A stretch of DNA of 53,046 bases from Chlorobium sp. (lineage in GTDB: Bacteria > Bacteroidota > Chlorobiia > Chlorobiales > Chlorobiaceae), in the NCBI GenBank assembly GCA_028277225.1, contig JANQHB010000075.1, forward strand, positions 1 to 53,046. Direction: 5' to 3'. Both the position numbers and the translations under genes were made by a program. Positions 25,615 through 34,480 of this stretch are shown here, piece after piece; within the stretch, counting starts at the first letter, position 1, and every line of letters begins with the position of its first letter. Below the pieces are notes generated by a model. The model was given only the letters and a program-made list of their open reading frames with translations, was not told the origin of the DNA and searched no databases.

Positions 25615-27738
25615 ATGATAAAGATCGGATCCCGATTACAAGCCGTACTACTTTCATTATTGCTCATCTTTAGCTCAGTCTCTGTTGACAGTGCATATAC
25701 CCAAGAGGCTGAGAAGGGCGCCGGCTCTTTCTCGGAACCCGTGGTGTTGGAGACCATAACCGTTACGGCTGAAAAGCGGGAAAAGGACGTTCAAACCATT
25801 CCTTCGAGTGTGACGGTTGTCGGTGAAACGCAGATCGATGATTTCCAATTGGAGGACACACTCGATTTGATTTCCATAATGCCCAACTTTTATGTTGTAG
25901 AGATGTTCAACAATGGCGGACAGAGCGTTGCCTCCCTGCGCGGCGTTGCTTCGGGAGGGGATCGCAAACTGACGATGGGTGTCTATGTGGATGATGTCCC
26001 CTATTATGGGTTGGACTTCAGCCTTTTCGATATCGAACGTGTCGAAGTGCTGCGAGGACCCCAGGGCACGCTGTACGGCCGCAATTCCCAGGCGGGCGTC
26101 ATCAACATCATCACTAAAAAGCCTTCATCCGTATGGGAAGGCAACGCGCGTCTTGAGGGCGCAAGTTATGACAGCTACGGGGTGAAGGGAGCGCTGAGCG
26201 GCCCCATTCTGGGGGACCGCTTGGGTTTCAAGGCAGCTCTGAGGTACTTTGAGACCGACGGGTACTTCGAAAACCGGTACGACGGTTCCGATGAAGCGGG
26301 GCGCGAGGAGATTCTGGACGGCCGCCTTACTTTTACCGCGGCGCCTACCGATAAACTCGACCTGACCCTCACGGCTGATTTTCAAGAATATGAGAGCCCC
26401 GAGTATGCCAACTTCGCCCCATTGGATGCATCGGACATGCGCAAGGCTGTCAACGCGGATTATCCCGGCGAATCGGAAAAGGATGCCCGTGGCATATCGC
26501 TACGGGTCGAGTATCAATTTACGGACATGAAACTGGTTTCGATCACTTCGGCACGAAATGAGGAATTCTTCCTCAGCAACGATGTCGATTTCATGCCCAC
26601 TGACATAATGACCATGGACTGGGGCAATGATGTCACATCCTATGCCCAGGAGTTTCGGCTGGTTTCCGACCAGCCGAAGTCATCCCTGCAATGGCTGAGC
26701 GGAGTGTTCCTGTTTTATGAAAAGTTGGATGAAGAGATGGGCATGTGGATGAATTTCATGAACATGGGCATGGGAGTGCCGGGCGAAACGCTGGTCCAGA
26801 AAAGCAATATCGACACGAAAAGCGCCGCTCTGTTCGGCGAGATAATCTACAGTTTTGACAACGGTCTGGCCTTGACCCTCGGACTTCGCTATGACCGAGA
26901 GCGAGTGGATTTTGATTATAGTCAGCAAGCGTCGGGTCCAACGCTGGTGATGATGGGCTACCCGGCCCTGGCCTCATCCAATGACGAAACCTTTGATGCC
27001 TGGTTGCCCAAAGCCGCCCTGAGCTACCACTTTTCTAAAAATATCATGCCTTACTTCATCGTTTCCCGAGGATACAGAGCCGGCGGGTTTAATACTGTCT
27101 CTGCGAAGGTAGGGACATCCTATGATCCGGAGTTCTCCTGGAACTATGAACTGGGTGCCAAGACAACATGGTGGGATAACAGGCTGCGCTTGAATGCGGC
27201 TCTGTTTTATATAGAACGCGACAATATGCTGGTTGATGTTATTGCCAGTGACGGACGCTCCTCGTATATCGACAACGCTGCCAAGGCCAGCAGCAAGGGT
27301 GTTGAAGTGGAGTTGATGGCACGGCCTGTCCAGGGACTGGATATAGTGGCCAGTGCGGCCTACACCGATGCCCAATACGAGGATTATACCGCGGGAGGTA
27401 ATAACTACGACGGCAACACTGTGCTTTATTCGCCGGAGTATACGGCCAGTCTGGGTGCCACCTATCGGTTTTCCAATGGCATTTTCCTCAATGCCAAATA
27501 CAATTATATCGGAGAAATGTACTATGATGTCGCCAACATCAGGCCTCAGGGCGACTATGGCCTGTTCGATGCCAAAGTCGGTTATGAAACCGAACGTTTC
27601 GATGTCTATGTGTATGGGAAAAACCTGTTTGATAAGGAGTATTCCACCCGATCCTTGGAGAACATGGTGTCTGGTACCTGGTACGGCCGCGCGGGCGTAC
27701 CGCAGACCTTTGGCGTGGTGATGCAAGGAAGATTTTAA
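25615..27738 (+). CDS. TonB-dependent receptor (group 2)
   Basis: A 707-aa outer-membrane receptor. A signal peptide of about 27 residues is followed by the TonB box region LETITVTAEK, a plug with SLRGVASGGDRKLTMGVYVDDVPY and VLRGPQGTLYGRNSQAGVINIITK, and a barrel ending TFGVVMQGRF. A strong Shine-Dalgarno AAAGGAG lies 8 nt before the ATG; its AAGGAGAA is fully complementary to the CTCCTT core of the small RNAs. It is preceded by an AraC regulator and followed 72 bp later by a methyltransferase. Confidence 0.9.
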   Translation: MIKIGSRLQAVLLSLLLIFSSVSVDSAYTQEAEKGAGSFSEPVVLETITVTAEKREKDVQTIPSSVTVVGETQIDDFQLEDTLDLISIMPNFYVVEMFNNGGQSVASLRGVASGGDRKLTMGVYVDDVPYYGLDFSLFDIERVEVLRGPQGTLYGRNSQAGVINIITKKPSSVWEGNARLEGASYDSYGVKGALSGPILGDRLGFKAALRYFETDGYFENRYDGSDEAGREEILDGRLTFTAAPTDKLDLTLTADFQEYESPEYANFAPLDASDMRKAVNADYPGESEKDARGISLRVEYQFTDMKLVSITSARNEEFFLSNDVDFMPTDIMTMDWGNDVTSYAQEFRLVSDQPKSSLQWLSGVFLFYEKLDEEMGMWMNFMNMGMGVPGETLVQKSNIDTKSAALFGEIIYSFDNGLALTLGLRYDRERVDFDYSQQASGPTLVMMGYPALASSNDETFDAWLPKAALSYHFSKNIMPYFIVSRGYRAGGFNTVSAKVGTSYDPEFSWNYELGAKTTWWDNRLRLNAALFYIERDNMLVDVIASDGRSSYIDNAAKASSKGVEVELMARPVQGLDIVASAAYTDAQYEDYTAGGNNYDGNTVLYSPEYTASLGATYRFSNGIFLNAKYNYIGEMYYDVANIRPQGDYGLFDAKVGYETERFDVYVYGKNLFDKEYSTRSLENMVSGTWYGRAGVPQTFGVVMQGRF

Positions 27739-27810
27739 GATGGAAAAACAGGTCGTGTACCGGCATGAATATCTGGTGCAACAAAGGAAAAGCAAAATTC
27801 AGGGGTGGGC

Positions 27811-28620
27811 ATGATGAGAAAAGAAGAAACAAAAATAAGTGGTGTGCCGGAAACAATGCTCATTCCTCTTCGAGCACGGTATCTGGAGTCAAAGAAACAA
27901 AACGGCATCCTATCCGATCCTAAATCCATAGAAATACTGGATCGGATTGCATATGATTTTTCAGGAAAAAAGGAAGTCTCAAGAGGTACGCAAATCGGCG
28001 TGTCGATCCGCACAGAGATACTGGATGAACAGACAAACCGGTTCCTGTCAAAAAATCAGGATGCCGTGGTTGTGAATCTCGGCTGCGGACTTGATACCCG
28101 TTTTCACAGGCTGGATAACGGATCGGTGCTGTGGTACGACCTGGATGTGCCCGAGGCCATCGAGTTGAGAAAAAAATTCTTTAACGAGACCGACAGATTC
28201 AAATTTATCCCTAAATCGGCAACCGATTTTTCCTGGCTGGAAACCATACCCAAGAACAGGCCCCTTCTTTTTATCGCAGAAGGATTGTTGATGTATTTCA
28301 CCGAAGCTGAGGTAAAAGAACTATTAAGCAAAATCGGATCGACTTTCCCGGCATCCGAGATGCTGTTTGAAGCCATGTCACCCTGGATGGCAAAAAGAAC
28401 GGACAAACATGCTGATGTCAAAAACTATGATGCAGAATTCAAATGGGGCATTAAAACGGGAGTTGAATTGGAGGAATGGAATCAAGGCATCGATTTTATC
28501 GAAGAATGGTATTATGTCGGCAGGCACACGGACGACAGATTTCCTTTTATCTTAAGACTGCTGGCTTTGATTCCGGCCTTTAAGAAGGCAATGAAAATCG
28601 TCCATATCAGGTTTCAGTAA
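27811..28620 (+). CDS. LCMT/TcmP-type class I SAM-dependent methyltransferase
   Basis: A 269-aa enzyme. The start is the ATG at 27811, 5 nt after AGGGG; a GTG at 27805 is less likely. The N-terminal ETMLIPLRARYLESKK and SAM motif VVNLGCGLDTRFHRL (about residues 86-101), together with WYDLDVPEAIELR and FIAEGLLMYFTEAEV, match the leucine carboxyl methyltransferase / TcmP-like O-methyltransferase family (PF04072). Its substrate is unknown. Placement just after the receptor suggests modification of an imported or secreted chelator. Similar enzymes sit beside siderophore receptors in other bacteria, but that link is inferred here. Confidence 0.8.
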   Translation: MMRKEETKISGVPETMLIPLRARYLESKKQNGILSDPKSIEILDRIAYDFSGKKEVSRGTQIGVSIRTEILDEQTNRFLSKNQDAVVVNLGCGLDTRFHRLDNGSVLWYDLDVPEAIELRKKFFNETDRFKFIPKSATDFSWLETIPKNRPLLFIAEGLLMYFTEAEVKELLSKIGSTFPASEMLFEAMSPWMAKRTDKHADVKNYDAEFKWGIKTGVELEEWNQGIDFIEEWYYVGRHTDDRFPFILRLLALIPAFKKAMKIVHIRFQ

Positions 28621-28921
28621 TAACAACACGCAAGAGCCCTCTTTTAACCTGAACAATTCACCAAAGAAGGAAAAAAAGGGCGCACAGGAACGGGAAACTT
28701 TCCCTTTTCTGTCATTCCCCCGTATAAGAAAGGATAGTACACAGGGCCGCCGACAAAGCACTTGTCACTGGTTTCTCGTCACTTGTCACTGCGCAAAAGC
28801 GCTTCGGGGCCGCGAAAAGCCGGATGGTGGAATCATGAAAAAAGCAGCTTGGTTTTATTGGGGCTTGATTATAATTTGTCTAATTAAGAGGTTCTATTAA
28901 GTTATATAGCAATACCAAACG
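28621..28921. promoter_or_regulatory. intergenic control region with iron box before AraC at 28.9 kb
   Basis: Contains a short family-B repeat fragment (about 28740-28814) and then the control segment 28815-28887 duplicated from 24388-24460. The palindrome is centred at 28879 (TATAATTTGTCTAATTAAG type). TATTAA at 28895-28900 (13-nt spacing) or TATATA at 28904 might serve as -10; neither fits the standard spacing. Confidence 0.6.
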
Positions 28922-29953
28922 ATGAAGACAAGCCTTGGCGCTGTCCGAGGGAACAGGGAAGCAACGATAATCAATGCTGAGGAGCTGTTTGGTAACTTCT
29001 CCCACTTGAGTGAGCCTCAGGATATGAAGGATCGCTCTGAAACATACTGGGAGTGGCCCGAGGACATCGGCAATGGGTTTATCTCCACGATTATCCCGAG
29101 GCCCGGTATTATTATCGAGATAGGAAACTTCCAGCTGCGAGAAAATATCGCCATTAGTTTCAGCCGAACAAACCCCTCTGTTTTTCTTGGATTCAATATT
29201 TCGGGAACGATGAAACGCTTATTTGATTCAAATGCAGGCCCAACAAAACACCTGAGCTATACACGGGGGCAAAGCGTCTTGGGCTATCTGCCGAAAAACC
29301 AGCACAGTTTCATCAAGCCTTCGGCGAAAACCCGGACATGTTATATCCATATCGACATGGAATCCTCGTTTTTGAAGTCTTTATTCCGAGAACAAAATGA
29401 CCAAATGCCCAGTGGTCTGCGCAATATCATCGAAGACACTGAAGAACAACTTTTTCATCAAATTTCGACAACACCTACAGCTGTTAATATGGCCATTCAG
29501 CAAATCATCAATTGTCCCTACCGATCTTCATTGAAACGGTTATTTCTGGAAGGTAAAGCGCTGGAGTTGATTTCTTACAGTTTGGCCCAACCTGTGCAAT
29601 CGGAGGATACGTTCCTAAGAGACAATGAGTTGCGGCTGGATGACATCGAACGGGTCATGGAGGCCAGGGATATTTTACTTCAAAATCTTGAGGTTCCCCC
29701 GTCATTGTTCGACTTGGCCCGGCAGGTAGGCACCAACAAGACCACACTGAATAAAGGATTTCGGCAAACTTTTGGAACCAGTGTCTTTGACTATCTAAAA
29801 ATATGTCGGCTTGAAAGGGCCAGAGAGCTGTTGGACAGTAAAAAAGTGAACGTTTGCGAAGCGGCATTTCATGTAGGCTATACACATCAAAGCAGTTTTA
29901 CCCGGGCATTTAAAAATCATTTCGGTACAATTCCCAAGGACCATCTTCACTGA
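28922..29953 (+). CDS. AraC-family transcriptional regulator (PchR/YbtA-like)
   Basis: A 343-aa paralogue of the 24.5-kb regulator; the two also share 73 bp of upstream DNA. The N-terminal sensor domain spans about 1-225. The HTH domain (about 240-340) has LFDLARQVGTNKTTLNKGF and VCEAAFHVGYTHQSSFTRAF, ending FGTIPKDHLH. The ATG at 28922 is the first start after the iron box. The receptor at 30.3 kb lies 300 bp downstream in the same direction and is the expected target. Confidence 0.88.
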   Translation: MKTSLGAVRGNREATIINAEELFGNFSHLSEPQDMKDRSETYWEWPEDIGNGFISTIIPRPGIIIEIGNFQLRENIAISFSRTNPSVFLGFNISGTMKRLFDSNAGPTKHLSYTRGQSVLGYLPKNQHSFIKPSAKTRTCYIHIDMESSFLKSLFREQNDQMPSGLRNIIEDTEEQLFHQISTTPTAVNMAIQQIINCPYRSSLKRLFLEGKALELISYSLAQPVQSEDTFLRDNELRLDDIERVMEARDILLQNLEVPPSLFDLARQVGTNKTTLNKGFRQTFGTSVFDYLKICRLERARELLDSKKVNVCEAAFHVGYTHQSSFTRAFKNHFGTIPKDHLH

Positions 29954-30253
29954 TCAATTGTTTTACCTCTCTGATTCCCCGCCGCTTTTTCCATCCTCCT
30001 TATCCCATCAGATTTTTCTTCGGATTCAAAAATTTTCTTTCTGTACAAGAAAATTTCCGCGTTGTACAGCAAAGGAAATTAATCTGGCCCAAATTGTACA
30101 CTCAGTAAATGCATACGCATACTCAAACCGGTGTGAGGGATTGCAATGATAACCGTAGGTGCCGGTCTTATTGCAAGAACAACCATTGGTTTGTTGTACT
30201 CGTCAAAGATCTATGCGGACCCGGTTCAAACTCAAAAAAGTACAGGAGGTAAG
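29954..30253 (+). promoter_or_regulatory. control region of the 30.3-kb receptor with three phased TGTACA sites
   Basis: TGTACA occurs at 30042-30047, 30063-30068 and 30095-30100. The spacings of 21 and 32 bp are close to two and three helical turns. The first lies in TTTCTGTACAAGAAA, an inverted repeat. No iron box is present. The region probably carries operators for the upstream AraC protein. Confidence 0.45.
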
Positions 30254-32332
30254 GTGAGAAAGTTACAGGCAATTATCTGTGGGTTAATGACAGCTTGTCT
30301 TTTTGTAAACTCTGCCGGAGCCGAAGACACCGGGGCAATCGCCGTGGATGACGGCACAGAAGTAATCACCCTGGAGCCTATCACCGTTACAGCCCAGAAG
30401 CAGGAAGAAGATGTCCAGGAGGTACCGATAAGCATATCGGTATTCAATGATCAGGCTATTGAAGATAGTAGAATTCAATCCGTCCTGGATCTCGCGGATT
30501 TCGTCCCCAATCTGTTCATTTTTCAAAATGCCGTCTCGGGCGCAAATACACCTTCAATGCGGGGTATGCACGCCGAACCTCATACATTGTCCGTATCCAC
30601 CGGCCTTTATGTAGACGGTGTGCCGATCCTTTCCTTGGCCGGGTATGAAGACAGTGTGCTCGATATCGAGCGAATCGAGGTCCTGCGGGGGCCGCAGGGA
30701 ACCTTATATGGCAAGAATGCGGAGGCCGGGGTGATCAATATCATCACGCGTCAGCCGGATAACGAATTCAGGGGAAAAGTATCCGCCGAAGGGGGGAAAT
30801 ACCTCTCCACCGAAACCGGCGACGGATTGGGCGGCGCTTTTTCATTCAACCTGAGCGGACCGCTGCTGGAAGACCGGCTGTTTGCTGGGTTTTCAGGGAA
30901 ATACTATCAACAGGAAGGATTCATCGAAAACGTTGCAACCGGAGACACGGCAAACGACAAGGAACACTGGTACGGCCGCGGGCATCTGCGCTGGACGCCG
31001 ATGGACCGACTCGACATTTCGTTCATTTTCTCATACCTGGAATATAATAATGACGGGCCGAACTTCGGGATAACCGAGTCGGGAGCGGCAATGTTCGGCA
31101 TGTCCCCTGACGGGTATCGCCAGGTGTCATCCAATATCGATCAATACAACAAGTCAGCCGTAAATTCCCAGGCCCTCAAGATTTTATATGATTTCAACGA
31201 AACGCTGACGCTGACATCCGTCACCTCCAGGAGGGTGTATGAAGATGAAAGATGGGCTGATTTAGACTTCAGTCCCATGACCTTATTTCATTCGGCTCCA
31301 GACCAGCGGTTCGAAAAAATTTCCCAGGAACTCAGATTGAATTACGCCAAGGGACGATTGAAATGGCTGGCTGGACTTTTTTATGACAAGGATGATGACG
31401 ATGTCTTGGTTGAGATCGTTTCCGATTATCCATCAATGGCTTCGACGACGGACAGCAAGTACACAGGAGAATCCTATGCCATGTTTACCAATCTCACCTA
31501 TCCGTTGTTGCCGGATCTCAATGTGGTGGCCGGTTTGCGCTATGAGAAGCAGGACCGTGAAATGAAAGATAACGTCACCGGAGAATATGGGAAGAATTCC
31601 TGGGAATCGGTAACGCCGAAGCTTGCACTGGAGTACTTTTTCACGCCGTCGATCATGTCCTATACCGGTGTCACCAAAGGGTTTCGCTCGGGCGGATTCA
31701 ATGTGCTCGATGTGGATCCTAAATATATCAGCTATGATCAAGAGGAGTTGTGGTCTTACGAAATCGGAGCCAAAAGCGCCTTCATGGACAACCGCCTGAT
31801 CGTCAACGGTGCCATATACTATATGGACATCAAGGATATGCAGGTCGATGAAGCGACCCTCATGGGGATATATACGACCAACGCGGCTGAAGCCAGCGGC
31901 TACGGCTTTGAACTGGACGTAACGGCTCAGTTGCGCAAGGGCTTGAGCCTGATGGCCGGTTTTGGGTATAACCACATAGAATTTGACAGCTTTCAGGATG
32001 CTCTGGGCGATTACAAAGGCAACAGCCCCTCTTATGCACCGGAATACACCTTTAATATCGGCACGCAATACAGACATGGCAGCGGCTTTTATGCCAGAGC
32101 CGACCTGATCGGTTATGGCGAGATGTATCTGGATCATGCAAACGAATACAGCCGTGATGCATACCAGATCTTCAACGCCAAAATAGGCTACGAAGCCGAA
32201 CGATTCGATGTCTATCTTTACGGAAAGAACATCTTCGACGAGGAATATGACCTGGCTGGATACAGCGGCGGTTTCGGCGTCCTTTACAGTGAACCCGGAA
32301 AAGCCGTTCTGCAATTGACATACAGGCTTTAA
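30254..32332 (+). CDS. TonB-dependent siderophore-type receptor (group 1)
   Basis: A 692-aa receptor. The start is placed at the GTG at 30254, because AGGAGG lies 4 nt upstream and the protein then begins with a clean signal peptide (MRKLQAIICGLMTACLFVNS-AGA). An upstream ATG at 30146 would bury it. The TonB box region is LEPITVTAQK. The plug has SMRGMHAEPHTLSVSTGLYVDG and VLRGPQGTLYGKNAEAGVINII. The barrel ends AVLQLTYRL. It is a close relative of the 19.3- and 51.1-kb receptors. Confidence 0.9.
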   Translation: MRKLQAIICGLMTACLFVNSAGAEDTGAIAVDDGTEVITLEPITVTAQKQEEDVQEVPISISVFNDQAIEDSRIQSVLDLADFVPNLFIFQNAVSGANTPSMRGMHAEPHTLSVSTGLYVDGVPILSLAGYEDSVLDIERIEVLRGPQGTLYGKNAEAGVINIITRQPDNEFRGKVSAEGGKYLSTETGDGLGGAFSFNLSGPLLEDRLFAGFSGKYYQQEGFIENVATGDTANDKEHWYGRGHLRWTPMDRLDISFIFSYLEYNNDGPNFGITESGAAMFGMSPDGYRQVSSNIDQYNKSAVNSQALKILYDFNETLTLTSVTSRRVYEDERWADLDFSPMTLFHSAPDQRFEKISQELRLNYAKGRLKWLAGLFYDKDDDDVLVEIVSDYPSMASTTDSKYTGESYAMFTNLTYPLLPDLNVVAGLRYEKQDREMKDNVTGEYGKNSWESVTPKLALEYFFTPSIMSYTGVTKGFRSGGFNVLDVDPKYISYDQEELWSYEIGAKSAFMDNRLIVNGAIYYMDIKDMQVDEATLMGIYTTNAAEASGYGFELDVTAQLRKGLSLMAGFGYNHIEFDSFQDALGDYKGNSPSYAPEYTFNIGTQYRHGSGFYARADLIGYGEMYLDHANEYSRDAYQIFNAKIGYEAERFDVYLYGKNIFDEEYDLAGYSGGFGVLYSEPGKAVLQLTYRL

Positions 32333-32704
32333 GCAGGTCAGAGGGGGATCATTGGCAGTCGGCAAAAGAGTGGTAACGAGTGACGGCGCTTCGGCTTCGC
32401 CGGGCGCTTGGTGACGACGCCCGATTGGTATCGGGCTTAGTGACCAGTTGGGGAAAGGATCGATTCCCGATACCGACGGCGACGGTGAACCCCGATTTTT
32501 TTTTCTTTCGGAGATCGGGGTCGGAAGGGGATCAGTTGGCAGTAGGCAAAAAAATAGTGACGAGTGACAAGTGACGAGAGGGAGCCAGTTGGGGAGAAGA
32601 TCGATTCCCGATTCCGATGGCGACGGCGAACCCCGAAAGAAACAATCGGGAATCGGGCTCTCATGAATTTATTCAGGCTGAATTGTAAAAGAATTGGATA
32701 ACAA
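32333..32704. repeat. intergenic region made of degenerate repeats
   Basis: Two adjacent copies of a family-B unit are present, one around 32440-32500 and one around 32583-32640 (both with GATCGATTCCCGAT and GGCGACGG.GAACCCCGA). There is also a GGTGACGACGCCCGA/TCGGG hairpin near 32411-32440 related to the one at 50972, and GTGACGAGTGACAAGTGACG runs at 32554. No gene is seen. Confidence 0.55.
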
Positions 32705-34480
32705 TTGAATACGCTGTTAAGATTACAACAGTACATGGGTGCCAGAAAAGCCCTGTTGCCGGGGGCGGTCGTATTATCCGCGCTGAGCTCTCTGATGGGA
32801 ATGGCACCGTTTATATTTATCTGGCTGATTGTAAGAGAGCTGTTTAACACTTCCGCGGACGCTACCGGCGACCTGATCGATGTTTATGCATGGTGGGCAA
32901 TGGGTACAGCCATCGGTGGCATCGTCATGTACTTTTTGGCGCTCATGCTATCGCACCTGGCCGCATTTCGTGCTGAAATCAACATGCGCCGGCAAGCCAT
33001 GCAAAAGATCGTAAGATTTCCGCTTGGATTTTTTGACAACCATACCAGTGGACGGATCAGAAAGATCATCGACGACAATGCCGGTATTACCCACGCGTTT
33101 TTAGCCCACCAGATGCCCGATCTGGCCGGCAGTATTCTGGCACCCCTTGTGTCACTGGTACTGATATTTGTTTTTGACTGGAAACTCGGTCTTGCCTGTT
33201 TCATTCCCATGATCGCCGCCATGGCGGCGATCATGCGTTTTATGATGGACGAAAAGGGACGTCAGTTCATGAAAAAATACATGACCTCCCTGGAAGAAAT
33301 GAACACCGAAGCGGTTGAATATGTCAGGGGAATTCCTGTTGTCAAGGTATTTCAACAGACGGTTTTTTCATTTAAAAACTTTTATGACAGTATCCGCCGG
33401 TACAAGGATATGGTGTATCAATATACTCTGTTGGGGGAGAAACCCATGTCTGCTTATGCGGTTATCATTCAAGGTCTCGTTTATTTTTTGATACCGGTGG
33501 CGATTTTGCTGGTAGGCCGTTCAGGGGATGTGGCCGGTGTATTACTCAACCTGATTTTTTATATCCTGGTGACCCCGGTTTTTGCTTCGAGCATTATGAG
33601 AAGCATTTACCTGAAGCGGGCCCTGGAGCAAGCCGGCGAAGCGGTTGATCGAATGGAGAATTTAACAACTGTGGCGCCCCTGCCGAAAGCATCCAACCCA
33701 AAACCTGTCACGGGTCATGAAATAGAATTCAGGGAGGTGTCGTTCAGCTATCCGGGTAGTGAGCAAAAGGCGGTCGACGGGATCAGCTTTACGCTTCCCG
33801 AGGGGAAGACATACGCCCTGGTCGGCGCTTCGGGAGGCGGCAAGACCACCATTGCGCGCCTGGTTCCCCGATTCTGGGATGCCGACGCCGGGCGGGTTGC
33901 TGTCGGGGGAACCGACGTTAAAGAGATTGCTCCCGAAGAACTGATGCGAAATGTTTCCTTTGTTTTCCAGAATACAAGGCTGTTCAAAACCTCCTTGCTG
34001 GAAAATATCCGCTATGGAAGCCCCCATGCAACCCGCCAGGCCATCGATCGCGCGGTCGAACTGGCCCAATGCCGTGAAATCGTGGATAAACTCCCGAAAG
34101 GGCTGAGCACCCGGATCGGAACCGAAAGGACCTACCTGTCGGGAGGCGAACAGCAACGGATCGTACTGGCACGAGCCATCCTCAAAGACGCTCCCATTGT
34201 CGTTCTGGATGAAGCCACTGCTTTTACGGATCCCGAGAATGAACACCTGATTCAGAAAGCCCTTAGAACACTCGCCAGGGAAAAAACGGTGCTGATGATT
34301 GCCCACCGGTTATCCAGCGTGGTTGATGTGGATTCCATTCTGGTGATCGACAACGGCAGGATTGCGGAACAGGGTAACCACCGGAATTTGATCGACCAAC
34401 AGGGTTTATATGCCAGGATGTGGCATGAATATCAAAAATCGGTCCAATGGACAGTCGGAAGGCAGGTGCGGGATGATTGA
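32705..34480 (+). CDS. ABC transporter, fused membrane and ATPase domains (YbtP/IrtA-like), subunit 1
   Basis: A 591-aa half-transporter. The TTG start at 32705 is preceded by GGATAACAA; an ATG at 32735 is the alternative. Residues about 15-310 hold six membrane helices. The ATPase domain has Walker A GASGGGKT (about 375-382), signature LSGGE and Walker B VVLDEA followed by TAFTDPENE. Pairs of exporter-fold ABC proteins such as YbtP/YbtQ and IrtA/IrtB import ferric siderophores. With AraC regulators and FyuA-like receptors nearby, that role is likely. The stop overlaps the next subunit's start. Confidence 0.85.
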   Translation: MNTLLRLQQYMGARKALLPGAVVLSALSSLMGMAPFIFIWLIVRELFNTSADATGDLIDVYAWWAMGTAIGGIVMYFLALMLSHLAAFRAEINMRRQAMQKIVRFPLGFFDNHTSGRIRKIIDDNAGITHAFLAHQMPDLAGSILAPLVSLVLIFVFDWKLGLACFIPMIAAMAAIMRFMMDEKGRQFMKKYMTSLEEMNTEAVEYVRGIPVVKVFQQTVFSFKNFYDSIRRYKDMVYQYTLLGEKPMSAYAVIIQGLVYFLIPVAILLVGRSGDVAGVLLNLIFYILVTPVFASSIMRSIYLKRALEQAGEAVDRMENLTTVAPLPKASNPKPVTGHEIEFREVSFSYPGSEQKAVDGISFTLPEGKTYALVGASGGGKTTIARLVPRFWDADAGRVAVGGTDVKEIAPEELMRNVSFVFQNTRLFKTSLLENIRYGSPHATRQAIDRAVELAQCREIVDKLPKGLSTRIGTERTYLSGGEQQRIVLARAILKDAPIVVLDEATAFTDPENEHLIQKALRTLAREKTVLMIAHRLSSVVDVDSILVIDNGRIAEQGNHRNLIDQQGLYARMWHEYQKSVQWTVGRQVRDD

